DNA from: Potentilla sterilis
Taxonomy: Eukaryota; Streptophyta; Magnoliopsida; Rosales; Rosaceae
Assembly (NCBI GenBank): GCA_963682095.1
Contig: OY821762.1
Coordinates: 8,928,001-8,992,000 of the forward strand
Length of the DNA: 64,000 nt
Direction of reading: 5' to 3'
The translations under genes and the position numbers were made by a program. Below the pieces are notes generated by a model, which saw nothing but the letters and a program-made list of their open reading frames with translations, had not been told where the DNA came from and ran no database searches. Shown here piece by piece: positions 9,621-22,599 of this stretch; the stretch's first letter is position 1; each line of letters opens with the position of its first letter.

Positions 9621-12600
9621 TTTAAAAAAAATCCAGGAATATACAATATGCAACCGTATATGCCTAGTAATTAGAGATTAAAAAGGAGATTCTTCGTCGG
9701 TTTCAATGGCATAAGATTCCCTCTTCGTAATAATATATAGCAACTGTTGCTTCTGGTACAGTGGCACTTAGTACATGCTTTGCTTGCATATAAATTAACC
9801 TACGTGTTTAGAAAAATAACATCAATCTGATATTCGTAGATATTTGTACGTAATTATATCAAATGGAAAATACTTCAACACATATCATAATATAAGTAGA
9901 TAACCTGATATTCGCTCATTCACAGAAAGTGAAGGAAAACGCTGGCTTGATTTTTCAAATTTTTTTTTTACCATATATGATTCATTAAGTTTGGAGATAG
10001 AGCAGAGTCGGATAGTCGATTCCTTAAATATTTTTTAGAGTTTGTGTGTGTTTTATGATATGTATGTTAAAGAATTGGAAAGATTCACGAATCAAGATAT
10101 TCATATTCGATCACAGAAAGTCAGCTCAAAAGCAGATAATTAATATACATATATAATTAAAGCCATTATCAACTTGTGATTAAGTTAATCACGGGTGATG
10201 ATTTATATTAAAAAAGATGAATTACCTAGCCAGTGAGTTAGGGTACTGCTTCTCAAACAACTAGCAGATCTAGATCATCAGCTCAAGCTGGTGATGGGAA
10301 TAAATTACAATGCACTCCGGTACTTGAACTTTGTTGTTTTACTCCTTGTCCGTGTTTATATTTATATTAGACAGACGTACTTTGCAATACACTAGTACTT
10401 ATTAATGGGTTAACTGTACTTATTCTTGTTGTTCCATGTATTTTGGGAATATAGTATGCATTAACAACAGTATCTTATTAGACTAACAAAAGTTTCTGAC
10501 CTCATCTATGATATGATGCATCCCCTGATGAGGAAGAGGAAGAGGAAGAGGAAGAGGAAGAGCAGATCGAGTAGATATGATACTTTAGTGATTGGATGGG
10601 TTATCCATCAATAATACGTAAATTAATTAATTAGCTTTTTTGTTAATAAAGAAGGAACAAGTGGTATTACTGGCTAATTGTCTGTTTTGGCCGGCATTCC
10701 ACTTTCTTTTCTAATATAAAAACTGTACTTGCAATGATCAACTTCAAATTTTACTCACTTGAAGTCCAATTTAATGATGATTAAGGTTAAGGACCAGTTA
10801 ACAATTAAGTTAACAAACCCTGCTTAAGGTAGTTTATCCATTTTTCAGATTTGCAGATATGTGGTAATTGAATTAAGGTTATGTTAAATAGTTTGGAAGT
10901 GATCGGAAATTCAAGGATTGTCTGCCAAAATGAGTACAAGAACAATAGGTAAAAAACTCATCTCTCATTTTCGAAGAAGAAAAAGATTGTGAGTGAGAAT
11001 GGAAGATCCCAAATCGATACCCTTTTACCTTATGCTTGATTATCAGATTGCATTATCAAACGAGAGAGAGGAAGACGTGCAAAGATGAATGAGGTCAGCC
11101 ATACAATTACGTTCCATTAAGAAAAAGAACACGATCGATATTTGCGAGTAACCTGCTTCTAGCTAGAAATTTCACTAAACTGATCATGTCGATTATCTCG
11201 TAAAAGCTTTTTCTAAAGAATTCACAAAACTGAATTGAAATTGCTATCTTTTTCTCGTATTAACTGGTCTTGGATCAGAGTAGGGAAGCTGAAGCTGCAG
11301 CTGACTTTGCAGACTATCTTGCTTATTCACAGTTAGGTCCAGTAAAGAAAATCACATAATGCATTCTTCTTTTTCCAGAATTTTGTTTTGGGGCTCTTCT
11401 CTTTGTTCGCATAGGATTTTATTGAACTTGTTAAACTATATAAAAAACAACGTGGACAGAAATGTCATTTCTTTAATTTCCAGAACTGATTATCTGTGAC
11501 TGTTGCAACAAAAATATAAGGATTTATAAATGATTCAATCACAGATGACAAATCAGAGCAACATTCTGTGGTTGTTGGACGTAATGAAAGATGACAATAT
11601 GGAACTCGGCAATTCCCGCTCCTTTGTTTTTCTCATTGTCTTTGCCATTAGATACTTTGCTCTGAAATTAATGAATTAAACTCAACTATTGGATTATGAA
11701 AGCTAAAATATCTTTTTCTGCACTTGTTAAAGGTATCATATGATTTATGAAATCTATTCATCTAGGTCTGAGCATGAATAAGAAGTCTGCAGTACAAATT
11801 CTGTGATAGACCAAACTGTAGGCACTGAAAGCAATGGCTCTACTGTAACCATCTTAACTTCTTCTGTCAAGCAAATAGCTAAAAATCTCGGGTTCTTTCA
11901 TATCTTTTTTTAATCTCATCCTTTATAAAATGACCAGTAAACCTACTAGTTAATCAAGCAACCACCACTAAAAATGATGCCTACTGTGACTTTGTGAGTC
12001 TAGTAAATCTCTGGGAAATTTCATAATCTAGGTAGATTCCTGTTCTGTGCAAGTGGTAGTTAACCAAAACCAAAACCACTTGTGCAATATATGAAGATGA
12101 ACTGGACATTTCAACAGCAGAATGCTTATGGCAATCTCAAGATGAACTTGCTGGTCATTAGACACCTTCTCCTAGTACAATTCTAGTTCCATAACTGAGA
12201 CCAAGTACTAGTGTGTATTAAAATATATGAGGCTTGTAGAGCTAGGTAGCCAAGGTTGGGAATAAGCAGTACCAAGTCTAAGAACTAGGAGTGTGTGAAT
12301 CTTCCACGTGGAGAGCGAGCTTTAGTTCCACGTCTTGCTCACCCTTCTTGTGTTCAAAACTACATCAATGGACATGAACAAGAGTGATGAAAGTTTAAGT
12401 TTGAGACGTAGTGATGTAACAGCTTCAGATACATTAACTTGAAAGAAACTTTTAAGGTAGTGACAGAGTGATGGGTACTAAATTGTCTTATTTGGCGAGA
12501 ATCATGTAGTTGTTTATGTAAAGATTTTAAATTAGTTTCTGAGTTTTGAAAGCCAGCAACTGGGGAGTTCTCGAAGGGACAGAGACAGTGACCTTATTAT

Positions 12601-13824
12601 ATAAGAACATGCAAATTGCTCCACTTTGATTACAGATGCAAAATGGAGGGTTGTTGATAGTGTTGTCTTCTTCGCCTGGTGATGCCATGACTACTCTTGG
12701 AACTGAGTGAACCAACCAGGATACTCATCTCACCCTCCATTTAGAGGAAGTTTCCTTAAAGAAACAAGCTTCCAATCCTAAACAAGGAACTCTAGTCCTA
12801 AGCTGGCAGCCTAGCACCCTAGTTGGGTAGCAATGTCCCTTTGCTTGAGCACTACCCCCAGCTGGGTTAGCGCCCCATGATTAAGGTAACTACCATCCTG
12901 ATCTGATGATACAACAAGCATGCACATGATCATCTTGAAAAAGAGCTAACCTAAAATGCATGATTTTGGTATGCTATCTATATAAGGACCTGCGGCTGGG
13001 TTTTATTCTAGATTCAATATCCTATCCTACAGAAGTTGGCTTTTTATTTGGAACACCTAGATTTGGCAGAGCTGTAAACCTCATTGAGACTGTCCAAGTG
13101 GACTAGAAACCTTTTAAAAGCCCACTACGGCACCAGAAAAAGATATGATCAATAGATATGACTCAATAGCCTATAATAGCTTATGTGCTTTAAAGATCGA
13201 AAATAAAACAACAGCTAACTATTTTGTCAATTGATTGCATCAATTCTCTATGCTATTAAGGCCATGAATCCTTTATCCTACTAAATCTTAAGGAAACATT
13301 AAAAAGTATGCCATTTTAACAGGGTTCTTTGTCAAATACGATCTTAAACTGTACAAACCAGGATTATTTGTTCTACAAGTCATTCTCAGCAACAAACAAA
13401 CAGAGGGTTCTGTTCATTATTTCACAGAAAGTGTATCGATCAATATTACACAACAATGGTTCACTTTCCTACTCCTTTAGATAACCAAATTATCATTTTT
13501 CTGTACAAAGACTAGAGTTGATTCATACTTGCTCTTTTTGATGAGGCATTTAGCCTCTTTAGATAAAAAGGGTATTTTTCTAACTAAGGAAATCAAGTCA
13601 GCCACAATTAATCAGGGAAAGCAGCTCAGACTCATACAATAATGAGCATTGTCTTGTAACTATCAATTACATTATATTAACAAAAATAAGAAAGTCAATA
13701 TTTAATACTGAAGGGAGCACTGAAATTCCTAAAAGTTGGTAATTGTCACTTTTCCCCTGAATCAAATTAACTAACCTGTTCTGGATGAAACACAGATCAG
13801 TTTCAGTTGACATTTCGCCTGCCA
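9621..13824. other. Intergenic DNA, no gene seen
   Basis: Four kilobases of AT-rich sequence with no supportable coding region. Tracts of poly(T), a GGAAGA microsatellite at about 10531-10562 and a few short unsupported open frames are present. No RNA gene was recognised. Confidence 0.5.
10531..10562. repeat. Hexamer microsatellite (aggaag)n
   Basis: About five tandem units of aggaag in a non-coding context. Confidence 0.85.
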
Positions 13825-14987
13825 CTAAGTGCCTTCTTTTTCATTAAGTGAGGTATGGACGACCCTTGCTGCTGCTATGGCATAATCCGCCCTCTTGATA
13901 ACTCTCTCAAGACCTCCAACCTTCTCTGACAATAATGTGACATTTGAGTTGGTTGTCCGAACTAACTTGTTAGCAGTTTCCAGAGCACCGCATAGCTGCA
14001 AACATTAAAAAAGATAATCAGAACCTATACAATATATTCAGAGTCTCAGTGTTTATCATTCCTTACACAGGACTGTACAGTTTTACTAAGCACCCTTCAC
14101 AAATGAAAAATGATAACAACCATTCAAGATAATCAGAACCTATACAATATATTCAGAGTCTCGTCCACTTTATATATCACTCCACTACATATCAAATGGG
14201 CGAAGATAACGGTAAAGAAACCAGCCATTGTAAAGGCAATTCTGCAGAGATCAAGCAAAATTTGCTCAACAAAGTAATCTACAAGACACAATAGTGAAAA
14301 CTTGAACAGAAATGTAGCTGCCATCAAACTAAACTTAGCTCAAGTAAACAGCCTTAAAAAAAAGAAGATGGAGGTTGTAAGATGAAACAATGCCTCAATA
14401 TATCGAGGGAAAGATGCATCTTTACAAAATTTAAGATTCTCGAGTGGTTTACACTAATCATGAGTATGATCAATCTATAAATGTCATTCATATGGCTCAA
14501 AGGATAAGTCATCACCTTCAAAGTAAGACCTGCCCACGAGTGGTCCGTACCGGCGAGCGCCTCATTCAGATACTCATAGTTCTCCTGCAACAAAAATAAC
14601 AATATGGAGTAAAACAATGTGAGCCAATTACCCAAAGAAGAAACCTTTACAACAAATTGACACAATGTAAAACACATTTCACATGATGAACCCAAGTTAC
14701 CCCACACAACAATTCAGCAAATCAAACTCTAAAGTACTTCTCTTTCCCCTAATGGGTGTTCAATTCGTCAGACACAATTCGTAAACAGGATTCATAGAAC
14801 AGGAATGAGAAAGTGAGAAAACCTGGAACAAGTTGGTGAGGTCTGGGTTTTGAGCTGGGGTGGAAACAGCAGGAGAAGAAGAAGGCAAGGGCTCATGTTG
14901 TTGCGGTGTGGGTGATGCATCTGATTCCCCCACATCGCTCAGCAGATCGCCGATGCATAGCAGCGATCCTCCTACTCCTTTCATCAT
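13825..14987 (-). CDS. Small three-exon gene of unknown function (about 134 aa)
   Basis: Exons on the minus strand are 14823-14987, 14516-14584 and 13825-13995, each bounded by GT-AG, all phase 0. The start is MMKGVGGSLLCIGDLLSDVG. A Ser/Pro-rich stretch follows (near residues 22-45), then NPDLTNLFQENYEYLNEALA. The C-terminal half (LCGALETANKLVRTTNSNVT, then LLSEKVGGLERVIKRADYAI) has heptad-like spacing and is probably a helical or coiled-coil domain. I do not recognise the family; a small subunit of a membrane-trafficking complex is one guess from the helical pattern alone. It is transcribed away from the gene starting at 15366, with 378 bases between the start codons. Confidence 0.75.
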
Positions 14988-15365
14988 AGTCACTCTCCTC
15001 TCTTTTCCGCTTTCTCTTCCCCAGAAAAAAAAAAACAACCTTATTTATAATCTGGGCCTTTTCAGAAATAAGAAAAGACCCGACCCGACCCGAGCCGGGA
15101 ATGAGAGTAAGAAAAGGATCACTGAGGGGCACGAAATCAAAGTCGTACTCTTTTTTGAGTGAGGAGCTGAGAGGTTCGTCTTTCTCGGCGTGACTCGGAT
15201 CAAGTGAGCTTCGTTTTCCGACCAAATTATATTGTTCAAGCTTTGAAGGTCGATTTGGGTTCTGTTGATTTTATTTGGTCTCTATCTCAGTTTTGAAATT
15301 AAACTGCTAACTTTGTGTGCATCCAAAATTGGGGAAACAGGGTTGGAGCTTGGTAGATTAGAGAA
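14988..15365. promoter_or_regulatory. Putative shared bidirectional promoter
   Basis: This 378-base gap separates the start codons of two divergently transcribed small genes, so both 5' UTRs and core promoters must fit inside it. It includes a CT-rich tract with poly(A) near 15000-15040. No TATA box is obvious on either strand. Confidence 0.5.
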
Positions 15366-16408
15366 ATGGGAGGCCAGGAGGTTAAGCAGCTTGAGGATTG
15401 CACAGTTGCCAAGTGAGTTCAGTTTCTTCATGCTTTGCTTGTGTTTCCCAGTTCAGGGTTATGTTTTTGGAATACTGATTGTGAATTGAATGATACTCTT
15501 AGTGTACTCATTTGTGGTTTTTAGAAAATTGAGTTTTAGTTGTAGAAACAGACACTCTTTAAGCTCTGCATAAGTGTTCCACAGATTAGTCGTTATAATG
15601 CTAGACGTATTGGTGGTCGGTTGTCGAAAAGAAAATCATATGAAGTGAAGTTGAACACTTTTGTTATGAATTAGGATACTTGTAGATATCATTTTTGAAA
15701 TAATTATAACTGTGACGATTTGGAGTAATCTACTGAAAGTCTGAAACATGTATGAGTATTCTGAACTGTTTTGGAAATTGCGCACATCAATGTCCCCATT
15801 CTTTGGATTCCATGCCCACAGCTAATGTGCTTTGTTTAGTTACTCACCTTTTTATTGTTGGAAATTGGTGGTTGTGATCATCTCACTGATACATTTTTGC
15901 ATGGAAATTGAAATTTATTCAACATTTGATCAGCGGTTACCTACGCTTATAAACTATAAGTACTGGATAAGCTTTATGGACTATAATACATTGTGAAGAT
16001 CATTTGGCTTAATCAGTACACCAACTAAATTCAACCTTCAATATGGTCATTTGTAGTATCTTAATCTTTCCCATTTTTTAGCTAATCCTGCTTTAGTCTT
16101 ACCTATAAAAGTGTTATTGAACCTGATTCATCTGCAGTGCAATGGGCACTTGGTTTTTCTCAGTAGCAGGGGCTTTGCTAGCAATTCCAGTTGGAATAAA
16201 AAGGAAATCTTTAGGGCCACTTGTGTTCTTTGGCACAACCGGTACCATGCTTGACATTATTATGGGGATCACTCAATGTGAAAGAGAACACGCAGAACGC
16301 CAAGCAAAGCTATTAGAATCCCAAAATTCTGCAACCAATGCTTCGATTTCTGAGACTGGAGCCGAGAATCTGTCTTTCTCCGAAACTGGAGCTGAGTCTT
16401 CCACTTGA
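15366..16408 (+). CDS. Small predicted membrane protein, plant-conserved type (105 aa)
   Basis: Two exons, 15366-15412 and 16138-16408, join in phase (AA|gtgagt to ctgcag|TGC) and give MGGQEVKQLEDCTVANAMGT and on. Two hydrophobic segments are visible: about residues 20-37 (WFFSVAGALLAIPVGI) and about 43-62 (LGPLVFFGTTGTMLDIIMGI). Between them is a basic loop (KRKS). After the second comes a charged helix (QCEREHAERQAKLLE). The tail repeats SETGAE twice. This architecture fits a small two-pass membrane protein. The function is unknown to me; I believe close homologues exist across plants but did not search. Confidence 0.8.
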
Positions 16409-17038
16409 CAGTATGGAGCACTATGCAACATGTTTCGACTTGCCTCAGATTTTACTGTAAAAACTGAATACTTCTTTTCTGAATGAACTGTGGTTTGAAT
16501 TCTGCCTTCAGTTTTACATGAGTTAATAATCACACTAGAGTAGCTTCAGTTGATCTTTCTTCCGTGTAATTTCCAAGAGTCCATTCCAAGCAGAGATTTC
16601 TGTTGCCTTTGTCTTCATTTTTGTAAAACTCTCAAAGCACCTTTTTTGATGACCAAGCTGTTTAATTTCATCAACTTTTGAAAATATATTTTAGACTACC
16701 ACTGGCCACGACGAATTCGTCGTCTTGAGTTTTGCTTCAATTTAGTTTAACATAATTTCAGACCACCTATGCCGACGACATTCATCGATTCGTGTTTTTC
16801 ACGTTTGGTTCAAGTAGCTAGCGTCTGATAATACCTTTTCTCCGAAGTAATATAAGTAGCATCTCATCTATAAATTGTTGACCAACATTGTTTTCGAATT
16901 ATATATCTATCTCAAGGATACATTCTAGATTGACTTTAAGATACAGAGGTTGAAGGAATGCATTATAAAGGCACCAAGAGAAGGAATAAGTAAATCCAGG
17001 GACCATGGCATAAACAATGCATCCATATATATGCAGTT

Positions 17039-19153
17039 TCATATTTGATGTGAAGGTGGATTCACTGGATTGAAGAGGTGAGACATATCTCGTACTTGTG
17101 CTCTTGGCTGTGAATAAGGAAATGATCCATTATTTCCTGCCAATAATAATATCTTTATCAGTAATGAATTCATCTTTACTTTCACAGAATTATGTGCGGG
17201 AAATAAACTAATTAGGAATCTTGTACATCTTGGAAATTGTGTTCTGATGCATGGTTCTCAGTACAGCAGTTGCAATTTGCATATACTTACTCTGCAGATA
17301 CAAACTTTAAAGCTCCATGCACATCGAAGTAGTACCTGTCGGATACAACTGATTCCATGGTAACAAGTTGGCATCAGTGTCTTGTTTGATTTCAAGATGC
17401 TGTTGTTCTTGAGCTAGTACTGATCTACTATTGTTATTTTCACCCTCAAAATCATTTGCTGGATTGATCATGTCACCATTTTGGCTATCACGGAGTAGCG
17501 CTGGTGCTCCTGTTGGAGCAGGCTGGAGCGCTTGATCATCTCTACTTGCAAGAAAACTAACCAAATTAGATAAATCACTAAAATAATTATAAATGAAAGA
17601 TGTCGTATTATGTATCATCGAACAATCACCTGAGAAGAAGAAGACCATTTGCACTCAAGAAATTTAGGATCGCAACTTGAGGGTCCAGATAAGTGGGTTG
17701 AGTAGTACTACTACCGGCTGCGTCTGCATTTGGAGGAAGATGAACCTATATACAAACCACAACAAAACACATCAAAAATTATATTAAGTTTGGAGTTAGT
17801 GATGTCTCTTTTTCGATTGATTATTAGAAGTTTACGTTAATCACCTGTGGTTGTACTGGTACAGCAGAAGATTGATCAGTCACCCCTAGAACTTTCTGTT
17901 CAACATAATATTGTGAAGATTAGATTTGGCCGCATAAAAAAAGGGATTAATGCACACATACTGCATCGATTATATATACCTTGCGACAATGTAGACGTTT
18001 AAGAGTTTCTTTGAGGATCTGCTCATGTAACTCAATCTCATGTAGTGTTGTGATCTCAGAGAGATCACCTTCAAATATTCTATACATAAACAATAATTGA
18101 ATATATATAAATAAAAAAATAAAAAAAATCAATGTATTTATTCATATTACGCTCATTGTATATCCAAATATATTAATAGGAAACAAAAAAATTGACACAC
18201 CTGAGTCGATTTTTCAATTCTTCTATTTGTGATTTGCTCTTTACAATTTCTTGTTGTATCTTTTGTCATTGATATGCAGTGACAAACAACATTTCAAATG
18301 TTAGGAAGTTGAGATTAAATCCTAGAAACGAAGTCTTTTGATGAAAGAATTCAATAAATGAGTATCAACTTCTAGATGTGTTATATCTGAATTTACATAA
18401 AGAACATACCTTCACATGCTCAGAGTCTGCAGTCATTGGGCTGCAATTAGAACAACGACATCAAAAAGAGTAAGTACTACATAGTTACCATTAATTTAAT
18501 ACAAGCATCAATTTCACAAAAGTATAATAGAGAGAAAAAAACATACCCATTACCTCAATGGTTGAAACATTTGATTAGCTTCGCTCTTTAGCTTACTCAG
18601 ATTCCTGCAAAGAAACTAAACATTTCTTCTTACTACATTATATTCAAGATACATATATGCGGCTCTGAATAATTAATGCTTACCTCTTCGTTATGATGAC
18701 TTTGATATAATTGGGTAGAAATGTGAATATGCATCATAAGAGCAAAACAAAATTTAGTCACATACATCCTATACTCTATACTCTATTATCAAGACTTTGA
18801 TGAAAAATGACTCACCGTCCTCGCTCGTGCCTTGTAAGAGTAACATACCGTGTTAAAATGTCTTCAATGCTTTAAAAGTTAAATAAAATAAAACATAAGC
18901 TAATAAAAACGGTAAAATAAATAAATAAAATAAAATAAATAAAAAAGAATAATAAAATAATATAACACCTTTTATTGCCAGAGAAGACACTGAGTCTCCC
19001 AGCTGGAGAAAACATGACAAGAGCGACATCGACATCACAGAGAACTGATAGTTCATAAGCTTTTTTAATAAGTCCATTTCTTCTCTTTGAGAAAGTGACT
19101 TGTCTGTTAGCGGCATTCTCAATCCTCTTAATTTGAAGTTTCACTCTCCCCAT
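17039..19153 (-). CDS. MIKC*-type MADS-box protein, AGL66/AGL104-like (model has a frame conflict)
   Basis: Exon 1 (18969-19153) codes for a complete MADS domain (MGRVKLQIKRIENAANRQVT, then SKRRNGLIKKAYELSVLCDV) of the S-clade MIKC* type. Further minus-strand exons with good GT-AG sites are 18816-18869 (SIEDILTRYVTLTRHERG), a short one near 18685-18700, 18554-18604 (NLSKLKSEANQMFQPL), 18410-18440, 18201-18259, 17980-18079 (LRIFEGDLSEITTLHEIELH), 17845-17895, 17630-17745, 17336-17544 and 17039-17136, which ends at a TGA. The helical K-like region and Gln/Asn-rich tail match the family. MIKC* factors act as dimers in pollen maturation. The frame does not carry cleanly from exon 2 through the short third exon into the fourth, so an exon is mis-placed, unseen or damaged. 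Confidence 0.75.
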
Positions 19154-20731
19154 TTTATTTTTCCACAGGTTTTCTTCAAACTTGTGTTTCTGTCTCTTTA
19201 TCCATTTTCTTTCGGAATGTCTTTTGACCTTTTTCGATTTTATTATAGTAAACTGTAATTGTGAATGAAAATAGTCAGTGATGATCAGAAAAACTTTTAG
19301 AACTTCCACTTTCGAGCTAAACTTAGAATAAACAATAACTTTTAAGACTGTAGAACATATGAGTAAAATCTGGAAAAAAAAAAAAAGAAGAAGAAGAGGA
19401 AGATAAGAATAAATTGTAGTCGGCCGTGATAACGCGTAATCTAAATATGCAAGTGAGTAAAGCAGAACCTAAAACTGCAAATGATATGAGTAAAAAAAAT
19501 AAAATAAAGAACGTACATGATTTGAGCATATACATATTATCGTGATTGTCTATAGAAGATAATAAGAAACTATCAAAGATAAGTAAATAGAACCTCGTGA
19601 TATCTTAGATGAAGGCGTTAATCCAAATATGAAAGTTCTTGGACGAACTCAAAATATATAGAAAAGAAAACTAACTTTGTACGCAGAATCAGCTTGATGA
19701 TCGATGCTCAGAGTATACAGAAAACCCAACTTTTAACTCTTAATACTTAACCAACTACTAGACAATCAAACTTTCCAAAGATGACTTGGTTGTGATGGGT
19801 AAGGGGGTGAATGGTGAAGCAAGGTACTCATGGGGTGAATTGTGAAGCAAAGCAATGACTTAGCTAGGGCTTTTTAGCGTATATATGCAGACGACTTGGG
19901 TATATGAAGGCCAGATGCAAGGAAATCTCTCCGGTGTGTTCTTATCTGTTTCCTAGAGGAGGGACGTGTAAGGGGTCCCAGAATGCTCATAGACTGCCAC
20001 TTGCGGTTGCGAGTTTTGCGTAAACGAGGAGGAGTATATCTGCCACCAACACTGAGAAATGCGACGTGTAACTTTGCTCTTCTTCGGTTCAAATCGTTCA
20101 TGTCGTTTTATGCACTAATTCTCACACCGTCGTATTCGAAACGGTTCACTTTTGTTGTTCCCGGCGGACCTACAAATGACGGTGATTCTGAGACCTTGTC
20201 GTCCCTCTGGTACCGGTAGAGCTCATGGTTTCCTAATTCCTACATATCAGCAGTTTTATCCAAGTGATGAACATCAATCATATCTTATCGGCGATTATAT
20301 CTCCAGTAGTTCAGTTTGTTAAGGATTCTCCATATATGGACACTTTTTAACGACTCATATGGTAAAAGTTAACTAATCTTTTAAATGGTTTGAATTCATA
20401 ATCTCAACTTTCATGAGTCGAATTCTCATATACTTTAACGAACCTCTTAAATCACGCAGTTAATTATAAGCAAATTTAGGTTAAAGCGACAATTAGAGTT
20501 TGAACTTACAACTCCTTTCACTGTTTTACATAGGTTTGCTTCTTGTGTTATGTTCATCGAACAAATTGTGAGTGATTGTGTTACTTGAACAAACTGTGTT
20601 ACGTAGACTAATTCATAAGTGCCAATGGTAGAGATAGAGGATATGAGAACTCCTCCTATACCTTAGCTTATTTGTAGCAATAAAAGAGAATTAGCAATAA
20701 GGGAATCAAGTTTTGAATATGGTCTGGGAAA
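19154..20731. other. MADS gene upstream region and intergenic DNA
   Basis: No other gene is supported. The MADS promoter should lie in the first part. A poly(A)/GAA-rich tract sits near 19372-19400. Moderately GC-rich sequence at 19880-20230 has open frames on both strands but no recognisable protein. Confidence 0.4.
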
Positions 20732-22567
20732 TCACTTGGTGCTAAAGCATGGCATCTGCACAGAAACCATTTCAAACTTCCCATTTTCCCTATCCAAGCT
20801 AGCTTTTAAATTGACTATGAATTGCAAAGGGCTGTTTGTTCTTTGCTGCAGCATAGCTTTCAGAAGAATTAACCAAATCCTGTAGAAGTCCATGTCCCAT
20901 TCTGAGCTCTTTTTGTCTACAGCTGATGAGAAAGAAACCATAACTCCTTCAGCAGCTTTAGGTTGTGAGTTTGGATTTGCACTTGTACCAGTTTCCGTGT
21001 CAGGGTCTCTGAAATGAACTTCTCTATCGTGTGGTTTTTCCTTATAGCACGAATAGACTCTTTCAGCCTTTATGTTCCCAAACAATAGTTCTGCGGCTTT
21101 GTTTTTGACTAGGAGTGGTGCATAATCTGAATCATCCCATACATACAACTGCAGTCGGATCAATATATCAGAAATGTTAAATGTGTATACAAGAAATTTA
21201 GGATAGCAACAAAACTATGAGAAAAAGATGTAGAAGTTGACACGGTTTCATGTATGTGGCCTCAACTGATCCATTGTAATGTTGTTCAACTAAAAGAACG
21301 TGTAATACTCAACAAATCAAATCAGTGGGAAAACAAATCCTATACCATGAAAGGCCTGTAGATGAGGCTTATAACATGATGGCGGTCCGAGCTTTCTGAA
21401 CAGTACAGAGCAGCTGCATTTTGCTTAGACGTGTTTCCACTACAAAAAACAAACACCAAAGCATTCAACATTGACATTGACGCTGCTGTGTCAACAAAAC
21501 ATAAGCTATATCTGATGCTCCGATCCATACCTGTTCGCCTCCAAGGGCAAACCACATATCTGGCAACCTGTACAAATAAGATGTCTTACCAAACCAGGAT
21601 CTCCTCTTTTGGACAATCTCCTACTTACAAACATGTCTTCCTCGTCACCCCCAGACTCACATCCACTAGTGGCATAAAAACTTCGGCAACAGATGCATCA
21701 AACACAGCCTTGCAAGAATTAGTTAAATGTGACAACTGCGAGATTGAGTAACAATCCTCTAACTTCTCACTCTCTTCCGGCAGCTTCCAATTTATCGGGA
21801 ACTGCCTCTGCTGCAGCCGAGAGCTGCGTAACTGAAGAGTGTTGCTCTTCTTCACCCACTCCACCACCTTCCTTAGCTTCTCCTTCACAACTACCCCGAC
21901 TCGACACCCCTCTATCAACTCATCAACGCCTAACCATTGCCAAAAAAAAAAAAAACACGATTTTGTAGCCTCAAAGTAACAAATTCGATTCATTACAAGA
22001 AAATGTCACATGTTCTTGGTAAATTGTAGTTACCTTTGGTTAAAACGGATTCATAAGGATGAAGTAGACAGTGTAAAGAAGACTGAGTGACAGTCTTAGC
22101 TTCAACAACATCACGATATTTTACTATCTTCACATCTGAATCAATTTTAACGAAAATTAAACTAAGCTCAAGTGAAAATCGAGAAAATCAGAGCTAAAGT
22201 TTAGCGGGGTGCTCACTTTGTAACAAAACGACGTCGCCGTAGACTGCCGTGGATGTCATTTGCTTTTGCCACAGTGAAACCGAGAAAAACGTCCTCGTTT
22301 CGTCGCCGACCTGGATGTCCGTCCGGATCACCTCTCCGCCGTTGGATGATTTATACTTAGAAATACGAAATCCCCCAATAAAAAATAATTAATTGAGAAT
22401 GGAAAATAGAAAAAAACGACACGAACGGCGGAAAGAGAGGCGTATATATAAACCTGAAGAGGAGTGATTCGGTGGACGAAGACGACCAGCTGAACGAAGT
22501 CGCCGATATGAAGCGCCGCCTTCGACAGGTCGATTAGCGGCCCGTACCATCCGATCGCTGACGTCAT
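20732..22567 (-). CDS. OB-fold / zinc-finger protein, possible RPA1- or SHLD2-like (about 399 aa)
   Basis: Seven minus-strand exons: 22454-22567, 22217-22355, 22034-22135, 21633-21929, 21531-21567, 21346-21439 and 20732-21148. They total 1200 bases in one frame. The start MTSAIGWYGPLIDLSKAAL leads to an OB-fold-like segment (LHIGDFVQLVVFVHRITPLQ; IQVGDETRTFFSVSLW). Exon 5 gives CCQICGLPLEAN, a CxxC pair, with further Cys in exon 6 (ALYCSESS). The last exon starts LYVWDDSDYAPLLVKN. OB folds plus a zinc finger suggest a single-strand DNA-binding protein; resemblance to SHLD2 or RPA1 is my inference. The exon 4 donor is uncertain: the stronger-looking site four bases downstream (gtaagt) breaks the frame, while the site at 21633 keeps it. 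Confidence 0.65.
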
Positions 22568-22593
22568 TCGAGCTGTGCTGCGCCATTCTCCAT
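22564..22593 (-). promoter_or_regulatory. Upstream ORF overlapping the start codon
   Basis: An ATG at 22593 opens a nine-codon frame (MENGAAQLE) whose TGA overlaps the main ATG at 22567 as ATGA. A further out-of-frame ATG at 22586 runs through exon 1. If the transcript includes them, ribosomes must leak past or reinitiate. Whether the transcript starts upstream of 22593 cannot be seen. Confidence 0.45.
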
Positions 22594-22599
22594 CTTAAC

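Noticed and set aside
16709..16720. Perfect 12-bp palindrome gacgaattcgtc
   Set aside because: Palindromes this short are expected by chance, and there is no gene context to suggest a binding site.
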